Origin: an uncultured Flavobacteriaceae bacterium
Lineage (GTDB): Bacteria > Bacteroidota > Bacteroidia > Flavobacteriales > Flavobacteriaceae
Length of the DNA: 64,000 bases
Assembly (NCBI GenBank): GCA_913048115.1
Contig: CAJWVI010000001.1
Location: 62,001 to 126,000, forward strand
Direction of reading: 5' to 3'
The position numbers and the translations under genes are program-made. Each line of letters opens with the position of its first letter. The stretch's first letter is position 1. Below, one piece after another: positions 8,247 to 15,903 of the stretch. A model generated the notes under the pieces. That model saw only the letters and a list, made by a program, of their open reading frames with translations, made no database searches and was not told where the DNA came from.

Positions 8247-8985
8247 ATACACTAGGATGTTCCAGCTCTTGGAGAATAACACCTCTAGTTTGTTTGTTAA
8301 TGGCGCGCTTATCATCTAGAGTCTTTCCCTTTGTAGCAATAAACGATAGCGTTTTAACTCTTAATCTCCCGGGATATCCACTAAAAAATTGATAAGAAAA
8401 CCGTTTCTTATTGTCATGAAATACAATTGGCGCTATATGTATTTGATGTTCTATCGCTAGTCTAAAAGCCCCATCTTTAAAAGTATCTAAAACAATAGTT
8501 GTGTCATCGGGCACTCCTCCTTCTGGGAAAATACAAATACTCAAGCCTTGATTCAATCTTCTTTGAGCACTATCAAAGACTTCTTTACGACTTCTGGGAT
8601 TATTTCTATCTACTAAAATACAACTGCGTTTATAAAAGAAGCCAAAAAGAGGAATTTTGCTTAATTCTTTTTTGCCGACAAACACAAAAGGATTTTTTGT
8701 AACATACAGCATCAACATAATGTCTGTCATAGAGGTGTGGTTTGAAACAAACATATAGCTTTCTCCTTTTTGATAGCGTTCTCCTCTTTCAATTTTCGGG
8801 ATCAAGCCCATTCCATATAAAATAAAAGTAGCCCAGATTCTTGCCAATTTAAAAAAGGCAGGATACCACGCTTGCTTTAGTGTGCTAAGGAGTAAAAAAG
8901 GGAACATAACCAAGATTGGAATAGCCATAAGGGCATAAAACCAAATCCGATACAAAAAGAAAAGTGGATATGTTACTATTTTCAT
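8245..8985 (-). CDS. 1-acyl-sn-glycerol-3-phosphate acyltransferase family protein (PlsC-like)
   Basis: A membrane-associated acyltransferase that probably transfers an acyl chain to lysophosphatidic acid or a related lipid. An N-terminal hydrophobic hairpin (about residues 5-35 and 45-60) is followed by the catalytic SNHTSMTDIMLM (HxxxxD motif), then FVGKKELSKIPLFGFF and IFPEGGVP (EGT-like substrate motif). I chose ATG 8985 (MKIVTYPLFF, 246 aa); a longer frame begins at 9003. A TATTTTTG element lies at 8992-8999, which would again give a very short leader. It is convergent with tatA and divergent from trpS. The exact acceptor lipid cannot be told from sequence. Confidence 0.88.
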   Translation of the reverse strand: MKIVTYPLFFLYRIWFYALMAIPILVMFPFLLLSTLKQAWYPAFFKLARIWATFILYGMGLIPKIERGERYQKGESYMFVSNHTSMTDIMLMLYVTKNPFVFVGKKELSKIPLFGFFYKRSCILVDRNNPRSRKEVFDSAQRRLNQGLSICIFPEGGVPDDTTIVLDTFKDGAFRLAIEHQIHIAPIVFHDNKKRFSYQFFSGYPGRLRVKTLSFIATKGKTLDDKRAINKQTRGVILQELEHPSV

Positions 8986-9032
8986 AAGTTCCAAAAATAC
9001 CAATTTGAATTACCTAATAACATGAAAAGGAT

Positions 9033-9040
9033 TAACTTTG
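9033..9040 (+). promoter_or_regulatory. -7 element TAACTTTG for trpS
   Basis: Exact TAnnTTTG match, 39 bases upstream of the trpS ATG at 9080. A TTTG at 9004-9007 is upstream but with a long 25-base spacer, so the -33 box is uncertain. It favours starting trpS at 9080 rather than at the open codon at 9038. Confidence 0.5.
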
Positions 9041-9079
9041 TGTAATATTAAAGAAACAACCTTTTTAGAGGGCAGCACT

Positions 9080-10048
9080 ATGTCAAGAATACTTACAGGA
9101 ATACAAAGCACAGGAACCCCGCATTTAGGGAATATATTAGGGGCCATTATGCCTGCTATTGAAATGGCAAACAACCCAAAAAATGACAGCTTTCTATTTA
9201 TCGCTAATCTACATACCCTTACTCAAATTAAGGATGCTAAAGTATTGCGTGAAAACACTCACAGTACTGCCGCTACTTGGTTAGCCTTTGGCTTGGACGT
9301 AGAGAAAACTGTTTTTTACCGTCAAAGCGATATTCCTCAAGTTACCGAATTGTCATGGTATCTAAGTTGTTTTTTCCCTTATCAACGCCTTACATTAGCA
9401 CATTCTTTTAAAGATAAATCTGGAAGACTAGAGGATGTAAACTCAGGCCTGTTTAGCTACCCAATGCTTATGGCGGCAGATATATTGTTATATGATGCGC
9501 AGTTTATTCCCGTTGGTAAAGATCAATTACAGCACATAGAAATGACTCGTGATGTGGCTTCTAGATTTCATGCGCAAGTTGGAGAAACATTCGTTTTGCC
9601 AGAAGCAACCCTTCAAGAAAACACCAAATTAATTCCAGGACTTGATGGTCATAAAATGAGCAAGTCTAGAGACAATACTATTAATATTTTTTTACCTCAA
9701 AAGCAATTGCGCAAGCAGGTCATGAAAATAGAGACAGACAGCACTCCATTAGAAGCACCTAAAGATTGGGCCAGCTGTAATTGTTTTGCTATTTATACTT
9801 TACTAGCCTGTGGGGCTGAAATCACTCAAATGAAAGCTAATTATGAAGGTGGTAACTATGGCTACGGTCATGCAAAGCAGGCCTTGTACGAATTAATTCT
9901 TACCAAATTTGATGCTCCTAGAACGCGCTATATACATTTTATGGAAAACACACACCTTATTGATGCTGCCCTTGAGGTAGGAGCTGGCAAAGCAACTCAA
10001 GTGGCTAATGCTGTATTGCAGCGTGTGAGATTGAAGCTAGGATACTAA
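9080..10048 (+). CDS. trpS: tryptophanyl-tRNA synthetase
   Basis: Class I aminoacyl-tRNA synthetase charging tRNA-Trp. The HIGH-type motif is PHLGN, within TGIQSTGTPHLGNILGA near the N-terminus, and the KMSKS loop is intact at about residues 192-196 (GHKMSKSRDNT). Other family features are MLMAADILLYD and PVGKDQLQHIEMTRD. At 322 aa from ATG 9080 it has normal length. A GAGGG stretch (9068-9072) sits about 8 bases upstream of this ATG, unusual support in a genus that rarely uses Shine-Dalgarno sites. Probably the first gene of an operon with the next two genes. Confidence 0.96.
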   Translation: MSRILTGIQSTGTPHLGNILGAIMPAIEMANNPKNDSFLFIANLHTLTQIKDAKVLRENTHSTAATWLAFGLDVEKTVFYRQSDIPQVTELSWYLSCFFPYQRLTLAHSFKDKSGRLEDVNSGLFSYPMLMAADILLYDAQFIPVGKDQLQHIEMTRDVASRFHAQVGETFVLPEATLQENTKLIPGLDGHKMSKSRDNTINIFLPQKQLRKQVMKIETDSTPLEAPKDWASCNCFAIYTLLACGAEITQMKANYEGGNYGYGHAKQALYELILTKFDAPRTRYIHFMENTHLIDAALEVGAGKATQVANAVLQRVRLKLGY

Positions 10049-10090
10049 AGATTCTTTTTAAAAGCGCCCTCACCGCATCGTGAGCATACC

Positions 10091-11230
10091 ATGATTAATA
10101 AACGACTTCTTATTAAAAATCTACTGGCTCATAATGATGAGAGTAGTTTTTATGATAAAAAGCGTAAAATAGATCTATCAAACAAGGAGGGGAAGGCTAA
10201 GTTTTTAAAACACATTTGCGCATTAAGCAATAGCAACCCAGCCAACAACAGCTTTATTGTAATTGGTGTTGAAGATGCTACCAATGAAATTAGGGGGGTT
10301 GATTTTTTTGATGATAGTAAGATCCAAAACCTGATCAACGCCTATCTTACAAATGCTCCAATTATCACCTATGAAAATGTTGCGTTTCCTACCTTACCGC
10401 CTCATAAAGTTGTTGGTTTGGTAACCATACGGCCCAATGCAGAGATCACATCACTGCGTAAAAACATCTGGAAATACTGGGGAGGAACTGTTTTTTTGAG
10501 AGATGGCAGTATCTCGATGCCTAAAGATTTTGATATTGAGATTAAAGATATAAATAGTGCGCTTGTAAAAGCTATTGAAAACAAAGCAAAAAACAACATA
10601 AAACACACCCTTGACGGGGTTATAGACTTTACCAATAAACGCCACAAAGACCTAGATGCTCAGTACAAAGTATTTAAAGAACTTTTTGTGGTATGTTGGG
10701 CTGGAGTTGCTAAAATTATTAAAGGGAACACCTACTATTCTAGAGTAGAAATTGCGCTTGTTAATGAACAAGTGCGCTTGTTTTATTCTGCCCTTGATGA
10801 GGTGCGCATCCACTGTACCGATGACGAGTTTATAATTACAGAATATGTACTATTAGGACTAAACAACCAAGACAAATACTACCCTCTTGAGGAAGTTCGA
10901 ATTACGTTTCAAGAAAATGGATTGTATCAAATAGATGCGACACTATTGTTTACACCGCCACAATACAATAAGGAAACATTACATCACATTCAAAATACAA
11001 ATAATGCTTTGCTAAGGAAGCTAAAAAAAAACATTCCATTAGGCCTAAATGAACTCCAGGACTTAAAGCAACTTCCTGCTACCTATCTTATTTCTTATCT
11101 CAATGGTTTTACACAAGCAAAAGAAAAATTAATAGCAGCAAAACCACTTTTAAAACCCTTTGAAGGTGTGTACGCCTCATTTAAAGAGTCTGTTCGAATT
11201 CTTCGAAAACTTAAATATAACACAGAATGA
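10091..11230 (+). CDS. AlbA_2 (Schlafen-like) domain protein, function unknown
   Basis: The N-terminal 130 residues fit the AlbA_2 domain, a putative nucleic-acid or ATP-binding fold found in some Schlafen-like proteins and transcription regulators. Supporting stretches are ESSFYDKKRKIDLS, GKAKFLKHICALSNSN, SFIVIGVED, IRGVDFF and later KVVGLVTIRP. The remaining 250 residues (379 in total) have no recognised motif and no membrane segment. It begins 42 bases after trpS, and its stop overlaps the phosphatase start by 4 bases (ATGA), so the two are translationally coupled. This family seems widespread in Flavobacteriaceae. A housekeeping RNA- or signalling-related role is as likely as defence. 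Confidence 0.75.
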   Translation: MINKRLLIKNLLAHNDESSFYDKKRKIDLSNKEGKAKFLKHICALSNSNPANNSFIVIGVEDATNEIRGVDFFDDSKIQNLINAYLTNAPIITYENVAFPTLPPHKVVGLVTIRPNAEITSLRKNIWKYWGGTVFLRDGSISMPKDFDIEIKDINSALVKAIENKAKNNIKHTLDGVIDFTNKRHKDLDAQYKVFKELFVVCWAGVAKIIKGNTYYSRVEIALVNEQVRLFYSALDEVRIHCTDDEFIITEYVLLGLNNQDKYYPLEEVRITFQENGLYQIDATLLFTPPQYNKETLHHIQNTNNALLRKLKKNIPLGLNELQDLKQLPATYLISYLNGFTQAKEKLIAAKPLLKPFEGVYASFKESVRILRKLKYNTE

Positions 11231-11964
11231 TTCCCCCAACAAGAACATTGGTTATCGGTGATATCCATGGCGGCCTAAAGGCCTTGCAGCAAGTATTGCA
11301 GCGCGCAGATATTTCAAAAAAAGACACCCTAATTTTTTTGGGTGATTATGGAGATGGCTGGAGTGATTCTGCTGCAGTTATTTCATTTTTAATGACTTTA
11401 AGTAGTACACACACGTGTATTTTTTTACGAGGAAATCACGACTACCTCGTACATCGCTATTTAACAATAAACGACACAAACCCTTTGTGGGTTAACCATG
11501 GTGGAGCTTCTACCATAGAGAGTTATAAAAAAGTCTCACAGGATCAAAAGAGCGCCCATATTTCATTTCTAGAAAAACTACACAATTACTATATAGACCC
11601 ACAAAACAGATTGTTTGTCCATGCAGGATTTACCAATCAAGCAGGGCCTAAGAATGAGTTTTACCCTCATTTTGTTTACTGGGACAGAACATTGTGGGAA
11701 ACCGCATGTAGTTTAGACCCTTCTCTTTCCATAAAAAGCAATCGATATCCAAAGCGGTTCTTACAATTTAATGAAATATATATAGGCCATACTCCTACCA
11801 CTAAAATTGGGAAAACAGTGCCTACTTGCTATGCAAATGTTTGGAATATTGATACTGGAGCCGCATTTAAAGGGCGTATTTCTGTGCTAGAGATATCAAC
11901 AAAAGAGTTTTGGCAAAGCGACCCTGTATATTCCTTGTACCCTCAAGAAAAAGGGCGTAATTAA
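11227..11964 (+). CDS. PPP-family metallophosphoesterase (Ser/Thr phosphatase-like)
   Basis: It has all the metal-binding blocks of the PPP family: GDIHG (Asp12, His14), LGDYGDGW at 38-45, RGNHDYL (Asn70, His71), FVHAG and YIGHTPT. The second block differs from the eukaryotic GDYVDRG in having Gly-Trp where Arg-Gly is expected; I believe this variant is common in Bacteroidota. At 245 aa it is a stand-alone catalytic domain, cytoplasmic. Possible substrates include phosphoproteins or dinucleoside polyphosphates (ApaH-like). It is coupled by a 4-base overlap to the AlbA_2 gene, which may be its partner or target. A strong hairpin terminator follows 2 bases after its stop. Confidence 0.88.
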   Translation: MIPPTRTLVIGDIHGGLKALQQVLQRADISKKDTLIFLGDYGDGWSDSAAVISFLMTLSSTHTCIFLRGNHDYLVHRYLTINDTNPLWVNHGGASTIESYKKVSQDQKSAHISFLEKLHNYYIDPQNRLFVHAGFTNQAGPKNEFYPHFVYWDRTLWETACSLDPSLSIKSNRYPKRFLQFNEIYIGHTPTTKIGKTVPTCYANVWNIDTGAAFKGRISVLEISTKEFWQSDPVYSLYPQEKGRN

Positions 11965-11965
11965 A

Positions 11966-12003
11966 AAAGCTCTAGAGGAACAATTTAGATCCTCTAGAGC
12001 TTT
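11966..12003. terminator. Bidirectional Rho-independent terminator
   Basis: A perfect 14-bp inverted repeat (AAAGCTCTAGAGGA, 10-base loop, TCCTCTAGAGCTTT) with A- and T-rich flanks on both sides. It separates the convergent phosphatase and aldehyde dehydrogenase genes and can serve both. Confidence 0.85.
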
Positions 12004-12037
12004 ATTTAGTATGTGTAAAACAAAGAAGCGTTAGTGC

Positions 12038-13591
12038 TTATAAATCAAACTTGATTCCTTGAGCAAGTGGAAGCTCATCTGAATAGTTTACCGTATTGGT
12101 TTGTCTTCTCATATACACTTTCCAAGCATCTGAACCGCTTTCACGTCCTCCGCCAGTTTCTTTTTCACCACCAAAAGCACCGCCTATTTCAGCGCCACTA
12201 GTACCAATATTTACATTGGCAATACCACAATCTGAACCTGCAAATGACAAGAATTTCTCTGCCTCTTTCAATTCGTTAGTCATGATTGCAGATGATAGTC
12301 CTTGTGCAACTCCATTTTGCATTTCTATAGCCTGTTCAACCTCACCTGTATATTTCATCAAATAAAGAATAGGAGCAAATGTTTCATGCTGTACAATCTC
12401 AAAACTATTTTCAGCTTCAATAATTGCTGGCTTTACGTAACAACCACTTTCAAATCCTGGACCTTCTAAAACACCCCCTTCTACAAGTACGTTTGCTCCT
12501 TCGGCTTTTGCTTTTTCAATGGCGGCTAAGTATGTGTTTGCTGCATCCACATCTATTAATGGGCCTACATGATTATTTTCATCCAGTGGGTTACCAATAA
12601 TAATTTGTTTGTATGCTCCAACAATAGCATCCCTTACTTTATTATAAACACTTTCGTGAATAATCAATCTTCTTGTTGAGGTACAACGTTGTCCTGCAGT
12701 TCCAACGGCTCCAAAAACAGCTCCGGGGACAACAACTTTAAGGTCTGCAGTAGGGGTAATAATAATAGCGTTATTTCCACCTAATTCTAATAATGATTTT
12801 CCAAAACGTTCTGCCACTTTTGCGCCAACAATTCGACCCATACGAGTAGAACCTGTTGCCGATATTAATGGAATTCTAGTATCTGTCGTCATCATTTCAC
12901 CTACTTTGTAATCTCCATTAATGATAGAAGAGATTCCCTCTGGAAGGTTGTTGTCTTTTAATACACCTGCAATGATGTTTTGACAAGCTACAGAGCACAT
13001 GGGTGCTTTTTCACTTCCTTTCCAAACACATACATCACCACAAACCCATGCCAAAGCAGTATTCCAGGCCCAAACAGCTACTGGAAAATTAAATGCTGAG
13101 ATGATGCCAACAATACCAATAGAGTGCCACTGTTCTCTCATAACGTGACCAGGACGCTCTGAAGGAATGGTTTGCCCATTTAATTGTCTTGATAGCCCTA
13201 CTGCGAAATCACAAATGTCAATCATTTCTTGTACCTCACCATATCCTTCTTGTAATGATTTTCCCATTTCATAAGAAACAAGCTTTCCAAGAGGCTTTTT
13301 TAATTCACGTAATTTATTACCAAATTGGCGGACAATTTCACCACGAAGAGGTGCTGGCATTGTTCTAAAAGACAGAAAAGCTTTTTGAGAACTTGCAATT
13401 ACCTGCTCGTATTCCTCTTTTGTAGTTGCGGTTACTTTACCAATTAAAGCGCCATCTACAGGAGAGTACGAAGCAATTTGCTCGCCACCTGGGTACCATG
13501 TGTTTCCTGTTGAGGTTCCGTGATTTACGGCCTTAAGCCCTAGTTGTTTTAATGCTTCGTCCATGCCGAAGTCTTTTGCTACTGTTGACAT
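12038..13591 (-). CDS. ALDH7-type aldehyde dehydrogenase (piperideine-6-carboxylate/aminoadipate semialdehyde dehydrogenase-like)
   Basis: NAD-dependent oxidation of a semialdehyde, most similar in pattern to the ALDH7 (antiquitin, AmaB) group that makes alpha-aminoadipate in lysine breakdown. The catalytic Cys lies in GTAGQRCTSTRR and the general-base Glu in LLELGGNNAII. SATGSTRMGR, FNFPVAVWAWN, HETFAPILYLMKY and the ALDH7-like ending FGGEKETGGGRESGSDAWKVYMRR are also present. The 517-aa length is right. It stands alone behind a clear promoter at 13713-13741 with a leader of about 115 bases that contains a hairpin. The nearby 3-hydroxyanthranilate dioxygenase raises the alternative of a tryptophan-pathway semialdehyde. 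Confidence 0.88.
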   Translation of the reverse strand: MSTVAKDFGMDEALKQLGLKAVNHGTSTGNTWYPGGEQIASYSPVDGALIGKVTATTKEEYEQVIASSQKAFLSFRTMPAPLRGEIVRQFGNKLRELKKPLGKLVSYEMGKSLQEGYGEVQEMIDICDFAVGLSRQLNGQTIPSERPGHVMREQWHSIGIVGIISAFNFPVAVWAWNTALAWVCGDVCVWKGSEKAPMCSVACQNIIAGVLKDNNLPEGISSIINGDYKVGEMMTTDTRIPLISATGSTRMGRIVGAKVAERFGKSLLELGGNNAIIITPTADLKVVVPGAVFGAVGTAGQRCTSTRRLIIHESVYNKVRDAIVGAYKQIIIGNPLDENNHVGPLIDVDAANTYLAAIEKAKAEGANVLVEGGVLEGPGFESGCYVKPAIIEAENSFEIVQHETFAPILYLMKYTGEVEQAIEMQNGVAQGLSSAIMTNELKEAEKFLSFAGSDCGIANVNIGTSGAEIGGAFGGEKETGGGRESGSDAWKVYMRRQTNTVNYSDELPLAQGIKFDL

Positions 13592-13630
13592 AAAATTTAT
13601 TTTTTATCCCCTTTGTTACAGAGGTTGTTT

Positions 13631-13644
13631 TTCCGCAAGCGGAA
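13631..13644 (-). repeat. GC-rich hairpin in the leader of the aldehyde dehydrogenase mRNA
   Basis: The perfect inverted repeat TTCCGC-AA-GCGGAA lies about 40 bases upstream of the dehydrogenase ATG, inside the predicted leader. It could be an operator, an mRNA stabiliser or a weak attenuator; no long T run follows on the minus strand. Confidence 0.5.
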
Positions 13645-13712
13645 TTTATTAGGTATTTTAATTTCTATTTCCTTTAGCACGCCCAAAACATTAAGGCCTT
13701 GAGGCTGTGGCG

Positions 13713-13741
13713 CGAAGATACGATTTTGCTCACGTTCACAA
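13713..13741 (-). promoter_or_regulatory. Promoter of the aldehyde dehydrogenase gene, TTG-N18-TATCTTCG
   Basis: Minus strand TTG (13741-13739), an 18-base spacer, then TATCTTCG (13720-13713), one mismatch from TAnnTTTG. The predicted start near 13707 gives a leader of about 115 bases. The 13592-13928 stretch otherwise contains no gene. Confidence 0.6.
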
Positions 13742-13928
13742 AAAGATTAATGGTCGTTGTGTTTAAAGATTTCATTTACACCAAATTATACTATTAAAAA
13801 TCACTTAAATTCTTGAATAATGTAGTGTTAGAGTATTCTGATTTATAGCTGTAATATCCCCCACGTGGCTTTATAATTACAAAACTACCGCAGTTAAAAT
13901 GTAGCGGGAAAAACAAGGTTTCTATTGT

Positions 13929-14346
13929 TTAATTGTGGTCTAAATACCAATCCACACCCTTTTTAAATCGGGGGAGTCCATCTGTGTTTTTGTTTAACAA
14001 AAGACTTGCTGCCACTGCTGTTGCATGAGTCTTCGCTTGGGTAATACTGAATCACAATGGTTTGTAGAGAGTCTAATTTTTTTGAAATAGAAATTTCATA
14101 GCCAAGGCGCACATTTTAAGCTCTTTTTTAGAGAGCACGCCGGTGATTTCTCTTTTCATTTTTACAAAAACTTGGAGAGAATCGCTCTGATAAGAAAGTA
14201 AAATATGGCTTTCTTTTTCTGTTTTATTGTGCTGAATTTTAGATGTTTTTTGAAGTTCTGTTCTTAAATATAAGGTAGATTTTGAGCCATGCAAAGCGAA
14301 TATAACCCAAGGCAAAGTCCTAAATAAAGACTTTTTTATAATTCAT
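13929..14346 (-). pseudogene. Degenerate, frameshifted gene immediately downstream of the dioxygenase gene
   Basis: No single frame spans it, but three stretches look coding. An ATG at 14346 (MNYKKVFI) hits a TAG after eight codons. Another frame reads from about 14342 to the TAG at 14075; it begins like a signal peptide (KKSLFRTLPWVIFALHGS) and continues through LLSYQSDSLQVFVKMKREI. The next stretch reads LDSLQTIVIQYYPSEDS in a third register. The last 35 codons, back in the second frame, read AKTHATAVAASLLLNKNTDG and end FKKGVDWYLDHN before a TAA at 13929-13931. The pieces line up as one exported protein of about 135 residues broken by at least two shifts. Its ATG is 2 bases past the dioxygenase stop. 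I do not recognise the family. Sequencing error is an alternative explanation. Confidence 0.55.
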
Positions 14347-14348
14347 TT

Positions 14349-14882
14349 CTATTTAGTAAACCTTTTGTCTACTTCCATTGTGGTATTACAATTATTGCAG
14401 GTTCTTAAATCTTCACTACCGTAAAAATCCTTAAAATGTTTAAAAAAGTCTGTTTCTACGTCATTAAGTGGGAAGTACACTTCGTGTAATTTTTCATTAC
14501 AAGAATCACAAAACCATAATAAACCATCATTTCCTTTAAGTTTTTTTCTATTACGCTCTATCACCAAACCTATAGAGTTATCTCCACGTACAGGAGAGTG
14601 AGGCACCTTGGCTGGATGAAGATACATATCTCCAGGGCCAAGTTCCATGGTTTTTTTTACGCCATCTTCTTGTATATGAACCTGAATATTTCCTTCTAGT
14701 TGGTAAAACAATTCTTCTGTTTCATTGTAATGGTAGTCTTTTCGGGCATTTGGCCCTCCAACAATCATGACAATATAATCTCCAGCTTCTTTGTATAGAT
14801 TTTTGTTTCCCACAGGCGGCTTTAGTAATGCTCTGTTGTCTTTAATCCATTGATTTAAATTAAACGGTTTTTGAATTGCCAT
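14349..14882 (-). CDS. nbaC: 3-hydroxyanthranilate 3,4-dioxygenase
   Basis: Opens the ring of 3-hydroxyanthranilate to give the quinolinate precursor 2-amino-3-carboxymuconate semialdehyde (kynurenine pathway, NAD synthesis or tryptophan breakdown). The cupin iron ligands His51, Glu57 and His95 fall at the same numbers as in the characterised bacterial enzyme. So do the four cysteines of the rubredoxin-like second iron site (Cys125, Cys128, Cys162, Cys165), so it looks fully active. It has 177 aa and is cytoplasmic. A -7 element lies at 14917-14924. No kynureninase or kynurenine monooxygenase gene is in the window. The broken gene behind it was probably once co-transcribed. Confidence 0.96.
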   Translation of the reverse strand: MAIQKPFNLNQWIKDNRALLKPPVGNKNLYKEAGDYIVMIVGGPNARKDYHYNETEELFYQLEGNIQVHIQEDGVKKTMELGPGDMYLHPAKVPHSPVRGDNSIGLVIERNRKKLKGNDGLLWFCDSCNEKLHEVYFPLNDVETDFFKHFKDFYGSEDLRTCNNCNTTMEVDKRFTK

Positions 14883-14916
14883 GGTTACTTTTTTTTGTTA
14901 CAGTATAAAAGTACAT

Positions 14917-14924
14917 CAAATTTA
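14917..14924 (-). promoter_or_regulatory. -7 element TAAATTTG for the dioxygenase gene
   Basis: Exact TAnnTTTG match on the minus strand, 34 bases before the ATG at 14882, directly after the terminator of the CAP-domain gene. No convincing -33 TTG. Confidence 0.45.
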
Positions 14925-14931
14925 GGAGTGT

Positions 14932-14980
14932 AAAAAAAAACTCTAATAAAATAGCTTGAGCAGGCTACCTATTGGAGTTT
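14932..14980 (-). terminator. Terminator of the CAP-domain lipoprotein gene
   Basis: Minus strand: an imperfect stem (AACTC...AATA...GGTAGC with GCTATT...TATT...GAGTT) around an 8-base loop, followed by nine T. It begins about 20 bases after the stop at 15002. Confidence 0.65.
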
Positions 14981-15001
14981 TAATCTTTAAGTGAGTAGGT
15001 G

Positions 15002-15505
15002 TTAACGTTTATAGAAAAGTTGTGTAAAGTAATACGTTCCTTGGTTGTTTGGTATAATGCCAAATCCAGAATGTGTATAATTACCTTCTATGGTTCTTCT
15101 ATGACCTGGGCTGTTTAGCCAAGCTGTAACTACACTATGGGCATCACTGTATCCAAAGGCTACATTTTCCCCCACTTTTTCTGCTCCTTGGTATTTAAGT
15201 GCTTCTGAGCGGTAATGGAAATTATCGTGATTAATTTCATGTAGATCAATCATGTATTTTGTGTGATCTACTGCAAAGGCAGATGCGTGTTGTTGATCAA
15301 TTTCAATAATATTCATTCCTAAGGATATTCTGTGATCGTTTATTAAGGATAAAATATCTTCTGCCAGTTCCCAGTTTGTTTCTTTTGCAAGATTTAGGTC
15401 AATGGTGTAATCTTCGGTAATTCCTGTTTCAATATCCTCTGTTGAGCAAGAAGCTAGGGATATTAATAAAACAATAGCAAGTAGGTTAGTTTTTAATGAT
15501 TTCAT
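15002..15505 (-). CDS. CAP-domain (SCP/PR1, YkwD-like) lipoprotein
   Basis: A signal peptide with lipobox LASC (Cys20) predicts a lipid-anchored envelope protein. The CAP domain follows: residues around INDHRISLGMNIIEID, FAVDHTKYMIDLHEINHDNFHYR, GENVAFGYSDAHSVVTAWLNSPGHRRTIEGNYTHSGFG and a final TYYFTQLFYKR. The His, Glu and His residues expected in the CAP cavity are present. Bacterial CAP proteins have no single assigned activity. It is 167 aa, monocistronic with its own -7 element and terminator, and no neighbour gives a functional clue. Confidence 0.88.
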   Translation of the reverse strand: MKSLKTNLLAIVLLISLASCSTEDIETGITEDYTIDLNLAKETNWELAEDILSLINDHRISLGMNIIEIDQQHASAFAVDHTKYMIDLHEINHDNFHYRSEALKYQGAEKVGENVAFGYSDAHSVVTAWLNSPGHRRTIEGNYTHSGFGIIPNNQGTYYFTQLFYKR

Positions 15506-15542
15506 AATTTAGGGTTCATCAAATTTGGTGCTGATGATGGTT

Positions 15543-15550
15543 CAAATATA
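15543..15550 (-). promoter_or_regulatory. -7 element TATATTTG for the CAP-domain gene
   Basis: Exact TAnnTTTG match on the minus strand, 37 bases before the ATG at 15505. A TTG lies 15 bases upstream of it, slightly closer than usual. Confidence 0.45.
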
Positions 15551-15903
15551 AGTAATTACAACATACAAAAACACTTTAGCTGATATTTTGTGTCTTTTAT
15601 CGATGTTATTGGTCTTTTTTAAAGCATTTAATATGAGTAAAAACTCCTATATGCATTGTTAATAGTGATTTTATCGATAAAGTACGTTTACTGTAAAAAA
15701 TTACAAATAAATTTATTATTTATGTTTTTAGTCGATCTTTTAATGCGTTTAAGCGTATATTTTAATTAAAAATAACGTCAAAAATATTAATTCTTACACT
15801 TTTTTTCAATAAAATCGACGAAATGCATCATTGTGTTTTAGGATTTTAGCGTATTAGATGGTAGAACTATTTGTATGGAAAATAAGATGCTTATTTTAGT
15901 AGC
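15551..15903. promoter_or_regulatory. Intergenic region upstream of the glycosidase operon, with repeated TTTTATCGAT
   Basis: No gene is seen. The stretch is very AT-rich. The 10-base sequence TTTTATCGAT occurs twice in direct orientation (15595-15604 and 15669-15678), and related (A/G)TCGA cores occur at 15731 and 15814. These could be binding sites for a regulator of the beta-mannosidase/hexosaminidase genes. I could not assign a clear -7/-33 pair for the operon. Confidence 0.35.

Noticed and set aside
10091..11964. AlbA_2/phosphatase pair as a definite anti-phage defence system
   Set aside because: Housekeeping neighbours (trpS), no mobile elements and apparent wide conservation make defence only one possibility, so it is listed as a candidate module rather than as defence.
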